A DNA stretch of 51,552 nucleotides from Nocardiopsis suaedae (GCF_027706745.1 NZ_JAQFWP010000051.1:1-51552); one strand, 5' to 3'. Positions 17,999-26,445 are shown, numbered from the stretch's first letter. A program made the numbers and translations. The notes: generated by a model not told the origin, from the sequence alone.

Positions 17999-18967
17999 AT
18001 GCAGACCCCGACGGAAGCGGGCACCCGCGCGCTCCCTGAGCAGGCGACGCGCGTGCTGCCCGAGGAGGAGTGGCGCGAGCGCGAGGCCCGCCACCACGCG
18101 CGCGTGGACGCGCTCGTCTCCGCGCACCTGGAGCGCAGGGCGGCCGGTGTGAAGCACCCCGTCGAGGACTTCCTGTTCACCTACTACAGCCACAAGCCTG
18201 CGCAGCTCCGCCGCTGGCACCCCGGGGCCGGGACGGCGCTCGCCGGGATGGACCCCGAGGGCGCGCGGTGGTACCGCGCCTCAGGGGCCGCGGATCCGGC
18301 GGGCCCGTCTGACACCGTCGCCGCCGAGCTGGACGTCCCGGCGTTCCTGGAGAAGAAGGGCGCGACGGTCGCGTTCGTGCTGCGGCTGCTGCGCGCCGTG
18401 CAGGGGCGCCAGGCCCATCTGGGATGCTTCGGCCTGCACGAGTGGGCCATGGTGTACCGGCTGGGGCAGGAGCAGGTGCGGCACTCAGCGGTACCGCTGC
18501 GCCTGGGGCACGAGGGCACGGACGCGGTGGTGGAGTCGCACCGGATCACGTGCTCGCACTATGACGCGTTCCGGTTCTTCACCGATGAGGCGCGGCCGCT
18601 GAACCGGCTGCGGCCCACCCGGGAGGGCCAGGCCGACCTGGACCAGCCGGGGTGCCTGCACGCGAACATGGACCTGTACAAGTGGTCGTACAAGCTCTCC
18701 CCGCTGGTGCCGTCCGAGCTGGTCGCGGACTGCTTCGTGTTCGCGAAGGACATTCGGGTCCTGGACATGCGGGCCTCCCCCTACGACCTGGAGGCGCACG
18801 GGTACACCCCGGTCCGGATCGAGACGGCGGAGGGCAAGGCCGAATACCTGGAGGCCCAGCGGTCCTTCGCCGAGCGCGGCGGACAGCTGCGGGCCCGCCT
18901 TCTGGAGGCCCTCGGCCGCGCCGAGCACCTGCTCCCGGAGGAGCACCACCGGCACAGCCCCTGTTGA
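17999..18967 (+). CDS. Conserved actinobacterial protein, function uncertain
   Basis: This 322-residue soluble protein has the conserved-looking opening VKHPVEDFLFTYYSHKPAQLRRWHPG and a central His/Cys-containing region (HLGCFGLHEWAMVY, CSHYDAFRFF). It is one of a group of actinobacterial proteins that, from memory, are sometimes labelled 3-methyladenine DNA glycosylase. I see no helix-hairpin-helix or other glycosylase signature to support that. The ATG at 17999 has GGAGG only one nt upstream, too close for normal use. A GTG about 50 nt further in (before LPEEEW) is an alternative start. It is the second gene of the unit that starts at 16203, and it converges on the response regulator. Confidence 0.75.
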   Translation: MQTPTEAGTRALPEQATRVLPEEEWREREARHHARVDALVSAHLERRAAGVKHPVEDFLFTYYSHKPAQLRRWHPGAGTALAGMDPEGARWYRASGAADPAGPSDTVAAELDVPAFLEKKGATVAFVLRLLRAVQGRQAHLGCFGLHEWAMVYRLGQEQVRHSAVPLRLGHEGTDAVVESHRITCSHYDAFRFFTDEARPLNRLRPTREGQADLDQPGCLHANMDLYKWSYKLSPLVPSELVADCFVFAKDIRVLDMRASPYDLEAHGYTPVRIETAEGKAEYLEAQRSFAERGGQLRARLLEALGRAEHLLPEEHHRHSPC

Positions 18968-19037
18968 CCTCGGGAGGCGCGACGCTGCGGGGGCGCATAC
19001 CGGACCATTCGAGCGCACGAGGGCCGGTCCGGCCGTC

Positions 19038-19062
19038 GAGGGCGGTGGGTTCCACCGCCCTC
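19038..19062. terminator. Bidirectional hairpin terminator
   Basis: This is a perfect 11-bp stem, GAGGGCGGTGG against CCACCGCCCTC, with a 3-nt loop, followed by TTGT. It lies between convergent genes. Confidence 0.75.
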
Positions 19063-19155
19063 TTGTCCCTGGAGCGGCTCTTTCACCACGCTGGGCCCCG
19101 TGTTCCTGCGCCCGGCGCCCTGCCGGCCTCCTCAGCGAAGGACGACGAGGCGGCC

Positions 19156-19806
19156 TCACCCCCGCCCGGCGCGGACCAGGCCCGAGTCGTAGGCGGCGAT
19201 CACCGCCTGCGTCCTGTCCCGCACCCCCAGCTTGGCCAGGATGTTGGAGACGTGCGTCTTCACCGTCTCCACGCCCACGAACGCCTCGGCCGCGATCTCG
19301 GCGTTCGACAGCCCCCGCGCCATCCTCTTCAGCGTGTCGGCCTCGCGCTCGGTGAGCCCCGCCACCGCCCGGGCGGCCGGCCCCGCGCCGTCGGCGTGCA
19401 CGGCCGCCAGGGACCGGATCGCCTCCGGGAACAGCAGCGAGTCGCCGGTGTGCACCACCCGCACCGCCGCCAGGATGTCCTCGGGCCTGCTGCGCTTGAG
19501 CAGGAACCCCGCCGCCCCGGCCCGCAGGGCGCCGTAGACGTAGTCGTCGTTCTCGAAGGTGGTGACGACCAGCACCTTCGGCGGCCGGTCCCGGCGCACC
19601 AGCTCCGACGTCGCCTGGATGCCGTCCAGGCGCGGCATGCGCACGTCCATGAGCACCACGTCCGGCCGGGTGCGCCGCACCAGGTCCAGGGCGGCGTCGC
19701 CGTCGTCGGCCTCGCCCGCCACCTCCATGTCGGGCTCGGCCCGGATGAGCGCTCCCAGCCCCGCCCTGACCAGCGCCTCGTCATCGACCAGCGCAACCGA
19801 GATCAT
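19156..19806 (-). CDS. NarL/LuxR-family response regulator
   Basis: This 216-residue two-component regulator has a receiver domain at residues 1-120, with acidic pocket D8/D9, phosphoacceptor D54 (LMDVRMP), T82/T83 and K104. The C-terminal LuxR-type helix-turn-helix at about 148-210 (LTEREADTLKRMARGLSNAEIA...VETVKTHVSNILAKLG) binds DNA. The ATG at 19806 was chosen because the receiver begins there (ISVALVDD). A frame upstream to 19872 adds 22 low-complexity residues. It lies 55 nt after the histidine kinase gene on the same strand, so the two form a cognate pair. Confidence 0.93.
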   Translation of the reverse strand: MISVALVDDEALVRAGLGALIRAEPDMEVAGEADDGDAALDLVRRTRPDVVLMDVRMPRLDGIQATSELVRRDRPPKVLVVTTFENDDYVYGALRAGAAGFLLKRSRPEDILAAVRVVHTGDSLLFPEAIRSLAAVHADGAGPAARAVAGLTEREADTLKRMARGLSNAEIAAEAFVGVETVKTHVSNILAKLGVRDRTQAVIAAYDSGLVRAGRG

Positions 19807-19861
19807 CGCCGTCCCGCCGTCCCGTCCCTCGCCCGTCGTCCGCCGCCCGGCACGTCCGCCG

Positions 19862-21136
19862 TCACCGGCCACTCTTCCACGGGATGTCCGCCTCCAGCCG
19901 CCACACCCCGTCCTCGGCCCCCGCCCGCAGCTCGCCGCCCAGCAGGCGCACCCGCTCCCGGGCGCCCTCCAGCCCCCTGCCGCCGCCGCGGCGGCGCGGC
20001 CGCCGCCCGGCGCAGGGGTTGACGACCTCGACCCGCACCCGGCCGTCGGCGGCGTCCACCCGCACCCGGACGGGGCCGCCGGCCCCGTGGCGCAGCGCGT
20101 TGGTCACCCCCTCCTGGCAGATCCGGTACAGCTCCCGGGAGACGACCGGCGGCACCTCCCCCACCGGGCCGCGCGCGGTGTACTCGGCCTCGGTCCCCGC
20201 CGTCCGGGCCGCCTCGACCAGGTGCGGGACGTCGGCGAGGGCGCGCTGCGGCGCCCGGTCGCCGGGGGCCTTCTCGCGCAGCAGGCCGAGCACGTGGTCC
20301 AGCTCGGCCGTGGCGGTGCGGGCCTGATCGGCGATGGCCTCCAGCGCGCCGCGGGCGAACTCGGGGTCGCGCTCGATCACCCGGGAGGCCGCCCCGGCCT
20401 GCAGCGCGACCACCGACAGCGCGTGCCCGATCGAGTCGTGCAGTTCGGCGGCGAGGCGGTTGCGCTCGCCGAGGTCGGCGGCGCGCGCCCGCACCGCGGC
20501 GAGGCGGTCGGCGGCCGAGGCCCCGAGGAAGGGCCGCGCCAGGCGGGAGGCGCCCGCACCGAGCAGCGCCACCGCGTAGACGAACAGCACCAGCAGCCCC
20601 GCGCCCGCGAAGGGGGCCGCCCACCGCTCGGCCCCGGAGGGGCTCCAGTCCACCAGGATGATGCGCTGGCCCAGGTCGGGCGCCGATCCGAAGAGGGGGA
20701 TCAGCGCGAGGGACGCCGCGTCGGTGAGCACCACCATGGTCGCCAGGCACACGCCCAGCCCGACCGCGAACAGCAGCGCCAGCCAGCAGGCCCCGCGCAC
20801 CCGGGTGCGCCAGTCGGCGCCCGCGAGCCGGGGCTCGTCGGCCAGCGGCCCACCGAGCAGGCTGCGGGCGACCTGCGACTGCGCCGCGTGCACCCCCGGG
20901 ATGAACCCCGTCGCCCCGCCGAGGAGCGCGGCCACGGCCGTCCCGATGTAGCCCTCGCCCCCCAGGCCGGACTGGTCCGATCCGGGCGTCGGCCCCCACG
21001 GGGTCACCAGGCTCATCAGGACGAAGACCGCGATGAAGAAGGGCGTGAACAGCGCTCCGCCCAAGACCAGGTACACCCAGCGGGTGTAGGTCCGGGCGGA
21101 GACGAGCGGCGCGGCGGCGGCGCGGAGGATCCCCAC
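19862..21136 (-). CDS. Sensor histidine kinase of the NarL-partner (HisKA_3) type
   Basis: This 424-residue membrane kinase has hydrophobic segments at about 20-45, 62-82, 115-150 and 175-198, which form the sensor part. The dimerisation/phosphoacceptor box NRLAAELHDSIGHALS has H233. The HATPase domain shows EGVTNALRHG and a late glycine motif in GRGLEGARERVRLLGG. This architecture belongs with LuxR-type regulators such as the one 55 nt downstream. The signal is unknown, and there is no large extracellular domain, so an intramembrane or accessory-protein signal is likely. The GTG at 21136 has no clear Shine-Dalgarno. The gene diverges from a membrane-protein gene starting at 21294, and the shared 157-bp spacer could be an autoregulated target. 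Confidence 0.92.
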   Translation of the reverse strand: MGILRAAAAPLVSARTYTRWVYLVLGGALFTPFFIAVFVLMSLVTPWGPTPGSDQSGLGGEGYIGTAVAALLGGATGFIPGVHAAQSQVARSLLGGPLADEPRLAGADWRTRVRGACWLALLFAVGLGVCLATMVVLTDAASLALIPLFGSAPDLGQRIILVDWSPSGAERWAAPFAGAGLLVLFVYAVALLGAGASRLARPFLGASAADRLAAVRARAADLGERNRLAAELHDSIGHALSVVALQAGAASRVIERDPEFARGALEAIADQARTATAELDHVLGLLREKAPGDRAPQRALADVPHLVEAARTAGTEAEYTARGPVGEVPPVVSRELYRICQEGVTNALRHGAGGPVRVRVDAADGRVRVEVVNPCAGRRPRRRGGGRGLEGARERVRLLGGELRAGAEDGVWRLEADIPWKSGR

Positions 21137-21293
21137 ACCGTGATCGTTGCACGCCGGGCGGACGGCACGCCTCCCTCGCCCGGGGGACGCGGTTCACTGC
21201 GCTGCGGGATGGCGCCGGAGCGTTCTCCGGGGAGTCTCGGAGGCGGTCGGCGCGCGGCGCGCCGACGGGGCCGCACGAGACGGGGAGGCCGCC

Positions 21294-22400
21294 ATGGCGG
21301 TAGAGGCGCAGACGAGGAAGAGGGGCGCGGGGAGGTGGGCGTTCCCGGCGGCGCTGGCGTGGTCGGCCGGGGCGGCGCTGCTGGCCGTGGCCTGGGCCGC
21401 GGAAGTGCTCCCGCACCCGTTCTCCCGAACGGACGCGGTGAACATCGGGGCGGTGCTCAACGCCTACGACCCGTCCGCGGGATCGGCGTTCGTGCTGGCG
21501 CTCGGCCTGCTGGGGACGGTCTGCGGGGCGGTACTGGTGCGGGCCCCGTCCGGGGTGGCGGGGCGCGCGGCGTCCGTGACCGCGCTGTTGGCGGCGGGGG
21601 TGATCGTGCTCGTCCCGCTGCAAGGGGCGCTGCTGACGGTGCTGGGGTACACGCCGGTCGTCATCGTCGCGGGGTGGGCGCTCCCCGGGCTCCCGGCGAG
21701 CTACGCGGAGTACGTGACCTCGGCGGAGAACCTGTTCCTGATGTACTGCGCGCTGGGCGCGGTGCTGTGGGGCGTCAGCGGGCTGGTCGGGCTGCGCCTG
21801 CAGCGCGGGGCCTGCACGGCGTGCGGACGGGCCGAAGGCCGGACCCGGGAGCAGGAGGAGCGTGTCCGGGCGGCGGCGCTGCGCACCGGCAGGATCGCGG
21901 TGGCACTGGCCGTGGCGGCGTCACTGGCCTACCCGTCGATCCGCATCCCGTGGCTGTTCGGCTACTACCCCGGCATGGGAACCGAGGAGGGGTTCGACGC
22001 CGACGGCGGTCTCCTCGTCGTCGGCATGGGGCTGGCCTCGGGGGCGCTGGTCGGCGCGGTGCTGATGCTCGGCCTGGTGCAGCGGTGGGGCGTGCGCTTC
22101 CCCCGCTGGATGGTCGGCCTGGCGGGGCGGCGCGTACCGGTGTCGCTGGCGGTGGCTCCCGCGACCCTGGTGGCCCTGGCGCTGGTGTCGCTGGGCAAGG
22201 TGGTCCCCGCCGCATGGCTGACCGGCCGGTTCTTCACCGAGGCCGCGCCGGGCGGCGGTGTGAACGCCGTACACGAGGTGGCGTTCGCGTCGATGCTGTT
22301 CTGGGGCGTGGCGCTGGCGGTGGCCACGGGGGCCTACTGGATCCGCCGTCGGGCCGAATGCGCCACGTGCGGGGAAGGGTTCCCCGAGTCGTTCCGGTGA
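21294..22400 (+). CDS. Polytopic membrane protein with two CxxC motifs
   Basis: I do not recognise the family. The 368-residue protein has about eight hydrophobic segments, with a short basic N-terminus (QTRKRGAG). A soluble loop near residues 175-190 contains CTACGR, and the C-terminus ends with CATCGEGFPESFR, so each end of the second membrane half carries a CxxC pair. These could bind one zinc together or act in thiol chemistry. The ATG at 21294 is preceded by GGGGAGG. It starts divergently from the histidine kinase, which suggests that the two-component system controls or senses through it. That link is inference from position only. Confidence 0.75.
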   Translation: MAVEAQTRKRGAGRWAFPAALAWSAGAALLAVAWAAEVLPHPFSRTDAVNIGAVLNAYDPSAGSAFVLALGLLGTVCGAVLVRAPSGVAGRAASVTALLAAGVIVLVPLQGALLTVLGYTPVVIVAGWALPGLPASYAEYVTSAENLFLMYCALGAVLWGVSGLVGLRLQRGACTACGRAEGRTREQEERVRAAALRTGRIAVALAVAASLAYPSIRIPWLFGYYPGMGTEEGFDADGGLLVVGMGLASGALVGAVLMLGLVQRWGVRFPRWMVGLAGRRVPVSLAVAPATLVALALVSLGKVVPAAWLTGRFFTEAAPGGGVNAVHEVAFASMLFWGVALAVATGAYWIRRRAECATCGEGFPESFR

Positions 22401-22417
22401 GCGCACCGCGGACTTCG

Positions 22418-22450
22418 GGCCGTGGGACGGTCGAGGGCCGTCCCACGGCC
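22418..22450. terminator. Bidirectional hairpin terminator
   Basis: This is a perfect 13-bp stem, GGCCGTGGGACGG against CCGTCCCACGGCC, with a 7-nt loop, between convergent genes. Confidence 0.8.
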
Positions 22451-22468
22451 GCGTCGGTGTGAGCGGAT

Positions 22469-23179
22469 TCAGCGCCCGCCCTTGGGGGCGCGGACCGCGG
22501 TGCGGCGGAACGTCAGCACCATGAGGGCGGCCCCGGCGCACACCAGCGCGATCCCGGCGGCCGTCGGGTCCGCGCTCCCGCCCGTGACCGGGAGACTGCC
22601 GTTCCCGTCCGCGGCGCCGTCGCCGTTCCCGTTGCCGTCTGCGCCGTTGGCACCGTTGCCGTCGCCGTTCGCGCCGTTGTCGCCATTGCCGTTGCCGTCG
22701 TCCCCGCCGTTGCCGTCGTCGTCCTCGCACTCGACCCAGAAGACCTTCTGCTTGGCCTTCCCGTGCTCCCCCTCGAAGTTCCAGAACAGCTTGTAATGGC
22801 CGTCGGGGAGTTCCTGCACTCCGGTCTCACCGTTGCCGTCGTCCCCGATCGTCAGCTCTCCGGAGAGGACCTGCGTCCCCTTGTCATCGCCCGGGGCCCA
22901 CTCCTGGATCTCCCAGCTCACCTCCTGGGCCTCGTCGAAGTTGGACCCGACGAGCTTGAACGTGCACACGTGCGGCTCGTTGGCGTTGCCGGTGGACGGA
23001 TCCTCCGGGTCGACCACCTTCACGGTGCCGTTGTCCCCTGGCGGATCACCGGGCGTCTCGGCCGCCGCGGGGTTCACCGCGGTCCCCAGTGCGGCGAACA
23101 GGGTCCCCGCCGCGAGCAGGGCGCCGAGGGCGGCACGGGCGGGATTCGGGCGCGGTCCCGTCGTCAGGAAGGTCTCCAC
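22469..23179 (-). CDS. LPXTG-type surface protein with Gly/Asn/Asp-rich spacer
   Basis: This 236-residue exported protein has a signal peptide that ends near NPAAAETP. A folded region of about 110 residues follows (CTFKLVGSNFDEAQEVSWEI, then HYKLFWNFEGEH, with Cys near its start and end). Next comes a spacer of short GN/GD/GA repeats, then LPVTGG, a hydrophobic helix and a basic tail (FRRTAVRAPKGGR). This is a complete sortase sorting signal, so the protein should be linked to peptidoglycan. No sortase gene lies in the window. The GTG at 23179 with AAGGAG upstream is preferred over an ATG at 23206. The folded region may be an Ig-like beta domain, but I cannot assign it. Confidence 0.8.
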   Translation of the reverse strand: METFLTTGPRPNPARAALGALLAAGTLFAALGTAVNPAAAETPGDPPGDNGTVKVVDPEDPSTGNANEPHVCTFKLVGSNFDEAQEVSWEIQEWAPGDDKGTQVLSGELTIGDDGNGETGVQELPDGHYKLFWNFEGEHGKAKQKVFWVECEDDDGNGGDDGNGNGDNGANGDGNGANGADGNGNGDGAADGNGSLPVTGGSADPTAAGIALVCAGAALMVLTFRRTAVRAPKGGR

Positions 23180-23520
23180 TGTGACTCCTTGTGATTTTTT
23201 GTGCACAACAAGTCAATGGTCCGGGTTCGGCTTCGCTCCTCCCCGCTCGGACACGCCGCATGACGAACCGTTGACGGAACGCGCCCGGCACCTCCCCGCG
23301 TCCGGGCCGGGGCACCGGGCCGCCCTCCAGACCGGCCTTACCTCGCGGGCACACCTTGGTCGCGGCCGTGACCGGATCGCGCCAGAGGTCCGCCTGCCGC
23401 GCGCGCTCGGGCATCACGACAACGACAGCCCGGAAGGACCGGCTACCGACGCCTTGTGCCGCCCCCGTCCCGCACTCCCCCGCGCCCTGGGCGCGACCCC
23501 GCGCTCGCGAGGAGGCCGAG
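23180..23520. promoter_or_regulatory. Divergent intergenic region with TTGTGCACAA palindrome
   Basis: This is a 341-bp gene-free spacer between the surface-protein gene and the TGT-like gene. A perfect 10-bp palindrome, TTGTGCACAA (23199-23208), sits 20 nt upstream of the surface-protein start and directly beside a run of T. It is a candidate operator or promoter element. The rest shows no clear structure. Confidence 0.35.
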
Positions 23521-24675
23521 ATGCCCCTGCTCCCCTCCGGCGCCCCCGCCTCCGGAACCGTCCCGCCCGCGCTGGACGGGCATGTCCTGCTGCAGGTCAA
23601 GACGACTGGGCCCGCTCCTCTCGGCGACGTGTCCCCCGTCGACGGAGGACTGGTCTTCTGCGGCCGGAGGGCCGCCGACAACGCGGCCGAGGCCCTCCGC
23701 GAAGACGGGTTCACCGGCCCTGTCCTCATCGACCCCTCCGCCTATGAGCGGCACGTCGCCACTCCGGAGCGCCCCTTCGTCACCGGGCAGGGTTCACTCC
23801 TCGCCGAGGACGGGCTCCAGGAGGAACTGGAGCGCCAGCGCGAGCGGAAGGCCACCGTGGCCCTCACCCCCACGGCCTTTCTGAAGGCCGGGGACCGCGC
23901 GTCGCTGGAGGCGGTCGCCGAACGCGCCTCGGACCTCGGAGGCGACGACGTCCTGCTGGCCCTGCCCCTCGACATGGACTGGCTGCGCGGGTCGCGGCAC
24001 CACGACCTGATCGCGCTGCTCCCCCGGATCGCGCTCCCCAAGGCGCTCATCCTGTGCGCGCCGCGCGATCCGCTCTCGTCGATGAGCGCGGCCCGCAACC
24101 TCAGGGAGGTCATCTCCTCCGCCCCCGGGATCGGCCTGCTCCGCTCCGACCTGGCCGCGCTGGACGCGATGGTGCACGGTGCCGGGTTCGCCGCCGTGGG
24201 GGACTCCGCGTCGGCACGCCACGGGCCGGTACCGGGGGGCCGAGGCGCACCGCGTCCCCGACGCGACCCGGCCGTCCTGTTCCCGCGCGCGCTGAGCTAC
24301 CACTACGGCGAAACGCTCGCCACCGCCTTCGAGGGCGCCACCGAGGTTCCCCGGTGCCACTGTGCGCCGTGCAGGGAGTGGGGCGCCGCCCACGGCACGG
24401 CGGACGGCCTGCGCCCGCTCACCTCGTTCACCGACTCCGCCGACAGGGCCGACGCACACCGGCACAACCATGCCGCCTGGTCGATGATCTGGGACTACGT
24501 CATGGCGGCCCCGGACGAGAACGAGGCCGCGAGGCGCTGGGGCCTGTGCTGCGAGCGCGCCCTCCCCACGCTCTCGGCGGCGAACGAGGCCGCCGGACGC
24601 CCGGGGAACCCCCTCAAGCCGCCTCCGGCGCTACGGGTGTGGGCGGCGAGCCGCGGCCGCTCCCGACGCCGCTGA
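23521..24675 (+). CDS. TIM-barrel-like protein with a TGT-type CxCxxC...H zinc site
   Basis: This 384-residue cytoplasmic protein alternates strands and helices along its first 280 residues (VLIDP, VALTP, VLLALPLDMD, KALILCAP, GIGLLRSDLAALDA, GFAAVGDS), as in a TIM barrel. Near residue 278 it has PRCHCAPC, followed 29-33 residues later by AHRHNH. This CxCxxC...H arrangement is the structural zinc site of tRNA-guanine transglycosylases and DpdA. The TGT substrate motif DSGGFQ is not present; VLIDPSAYER stands in its approximate place. By eye the nucleophile Asp region (FDCV) aligns with AAVG, so base exchange is doubtful. GAGGAGG precedes the ATG. The last 45 nt overlap the convergent gene at 24631. 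Confidence 0.7.
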   Translation: MPLLPSGAPASGTVPPALDGHVLLQVKTTGPAPLGDVSPVDGGLVFCGRRAADNAAEALREDGFTGPVLIDPSAYERHVATPERPFVTGQGSLLAEDGLQEELERQRERKATVALTPTAFLKAGDRASLEAVAERASDLGGDDVLLALPLDMDWLRGSRHHDLIALLPRIALPKALILCAPRDPLSSMSAARNLREVISSAPGIGLLRSDLAALDAMVHGAGFAAVGDSASARHGPVPGGRGAPRPRRDPAVLFPRALSYHYGETLATAFEGATEVPRCHCAPCREWGAAHGTADGLRPLTSFTDSADRADAHRHNHAAWSMIWDYVMAAPDENEAARRWGLCCERALPTLSAANEAAGRPGNPLKPPPALRVWAASRGRSRRR

Positions 24676-25434
24676 GGCCAGGACTTCCGTCTCCCCCGCC
24701 CCTGCCAGCACGAGCTCGGCGAACTTCCACGTCACCGCGGTATGGCGGCGGAGTCCGGGCGACGGGGCCACGAGGGGCCGCACGTCGCCGCCCTCACCGG
24801 CGTCGCCCACGCACCGTGCGCCCAGACCGATGCCGTAGTAGTCGGCCTCGTAGGCGGCCACGGTGCCGTCCTTGGGCGGCCGACCGGCCACCGCGACGCG
24901 CACGCTGGTCGGAGGGAAGCGTCCGACCCGGCGCAGCGCGGCGCGCCATGCGGGCGCCTCGACCAAGACCATCTCCACCCGCAGGGGCAGCGAGGCTAGA
25001 CGGACGACGTTCGGGCCGTCTCTGCGCACGGCGGCGCGCGGTGCGGCCCGGAGCAGGCACCGCTCCCGTTCGGTCAGGGCCCTCTCGGGAACGGGCACCC
25101 CGTGGGGCAGCCCCATCAGGGCCTCCAGCGCGCCCAAGCGCAGGATCGGCGGCTGCCCTGTGTCGGCGCGCCTGCGCACCTCGGCGGCATCGGGCCGGAA
25201 CAAGAGCAGTGCGGGCACACCGAGCACACGGAGCCGGGCATGGCACACCCGGCCGGGGGCCTCCGTCCCGTCCCCGCGGCCGTCGTCCAGGTCGCCCATG
25301 AGGCGGCGGGCGAAGGGCAGGAGCGGGTCGGCGAGCACCTCTCGGGAATCGACGTCACCATCAGTCCGCACCGGCCCAAGTGTGCCGGATCGCTCCCCGG
25401 CGCGCGCGGCTTTCGGCAAGCCCGTACCGGACAC
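24631..25434 (-). CDS. Uncharacterised protein overlapping the TGT-like gene tail to tail
   Basis: I do not recognise the family. It has up to 267 residues, is soluble, and has no signal peptide or membrane helix. Visible features are an Arg/Leu-rich middle (RLGALEALMGLPHGVPVPE), a strand-rich block around VRLASLPLRVEMVLVEAP, and a C-terminal part with EADYYGIGLGARC and HTAVTWKFAELVLAGAG. The start is unsure: the GTG at 25434 lacks a ribosome-binding site, and GTGs about 63 and 96 nt further in are alternatives. Codon bias is strong throughout. Its 3' end overlaps the TGT-like gene by 45 nt. It diverges from the amidase gene at 25594. Confidence 0.6.
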   Translation of the reverse strand: MSGTGLPKAARAGERSGTLGPVRTDGDVDSREVLADPLLPFARRLMGDLDDGRGDGTEAPGRVCHARLRVLGVPALLLFRPDAAEVRRRADTGQPPILRLGALEALMGLPHGVPVPERALTERERCLLRAAPRAAVRRDGPNVVRLASLPLRVEMVLVEAPAWRAALRRVGRFPPTSVRVAVAGRPPKDGTVAAYEADYYGIGLGARCVGDAGEGGDVRPLVAPSPGLRRHTAVTWKFAELVLAGAGETEVLASAASGAAAARRPHP

Positions 25435-25593
25435 CGCCGGGGCCCAGTGCGCCGTGCGGTGCGCCGGGTGGCCGCTGGGGCGTTAGCATTGCCCCTGGGT
25501 ACGGCCGGAACCGGCCGGGGCGGCGACCGCCCGGCACGCGGCCGCACCGCTCCGACCGCGCACCGCCCGCGACACCCAAGGCCCCGAGAACCC

Positions 25594-26445
25594 GTGACGC
25601 ACCTCCCCGAGTCCCGCGCCGGATCCGGCCACGGCACCGGGCCCGCCGACGGCCCTCCGGCCGCCCCGGGCCCCGCCGTCCGGATCGGGTTCTTTCAGTT
25701 CGCCCCCGGGGCGCGCAGTGCCCGGGAGAACATCGCCGCGATCCGGGCCGCACTCGACGGGGTCCGGGACGCCGTCATCGTCCTGCCCGAGTTCTTCCTC
25801 GGCGCCTACCGGACCCCCGGGGAGCGCTTCCCCGCCGACGGGTTGGCCGACCTGCTCCGCCCGCTCACCGAGGCCGCCGCCCTCCGGCGCCTGCGCCTGG
25901 TCGGCAGCCTGCCCGTGCGGTGCTCCCGGGGGTGGGTCAACCGGGCGGTCGCCATCGGCCCCGACGGGCCGCGCCCCGTCCACGACAAGGTGCGGCTCTT
26001 CGGGGCCGAGCGGGCCGCCCTGACCGCCGGCACCGCCGGGCACCGGGTCGTCGACGTCGCCGGCCTGCCCTGCACGGTGCAGATCTGCATGGACGTGGCC
26101 GACCCGGGTCCGACCCGGGCGGCCGCGGCCGAGGGGGCCGCGGCCGTCCTGAGCCCCTCGGCGGTCTCGGTGGACCTGCTGCGCATCCTCCACCGGGCGC
26201 GCGCCGTGGAGAACCAGGTGGTCAGCGTCTTCTGCAACCGGTACGGGACCGACCCCGACGGCACCGTCTACCTGGGCCGCAGCGCGGTCTTCCTCCCCGA
26301 CGGCACGGACGCCTCGGCCCCGGCCGACGCCGACGCCCTGGTCCTGCACCCCCTGCGGCCCGGGCTGCTGCACGCCTGGTCCGAGGCGCGCCGGGACCTC
26401 ATCGGCGCCCCGCCGCCCCCGCCTCGCCTCCCCGGCCGCGCCTGA
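25594..26445 (+). CDS. Carbon-nitrogen hydrolase (nitrilase superfamily amidase)
   Basis: This 283-residue cytoplasmic enzyme has the complete nitrilase Glu-Lys-Cys triad: Glu in VLPEFFLG (about residue 66), Lys in VHDKVRLFG (about 132) and Cys in VQICMDVADP (about 166). Such enzymes hydrolyse amides, nitriles or N-carbamoyl groups. The absence of a recognisable subgroup motif prevents naming the substrate. An N-terminal Pro/Gly-rich segment of about 28 residues precedes the core. The GTG at 25594 has a weak ribosome-binding site but good codon bias. Its last 47 nt overlap the convergent carbamoyltransferase gene. Carbamoyl transfer and amide hydrolysis side by side hint at one pathway, but no proof is visible. 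Confidence 0.82.
   Translation: MTHLPESRAGSGHGTGPADGPPAAPGPAVRIGFFQFAPGARSARENIAAIRAALDGVRDAVIVLPEFFLGAYRTPGERFPADGLADLLRPLTEAAALRRLRLVGSLPVRCSRGWVNRAVAIGPDGPRPVHDKVRLFGAERAALTAGTAGHRVVDVAGLPCTVQICMDVADPGPTRAAAAEGAAAVLSPSAVSVDLLRILHRARAVENQVVSVFCNRYGTDPDGTVYLGRSAVFLPDGTDASAPADADALVLHPLRPGLLHAWSEARRDLIGAPPPPPRLPGRA

Noticed and set aside
17999-18967. 3-methyladenine DNA glycosylase
   Set aside because: No helix-hairpin-helix, catalytic Asp motif or AAG/MPG signature is visible, so the label was not adopted.
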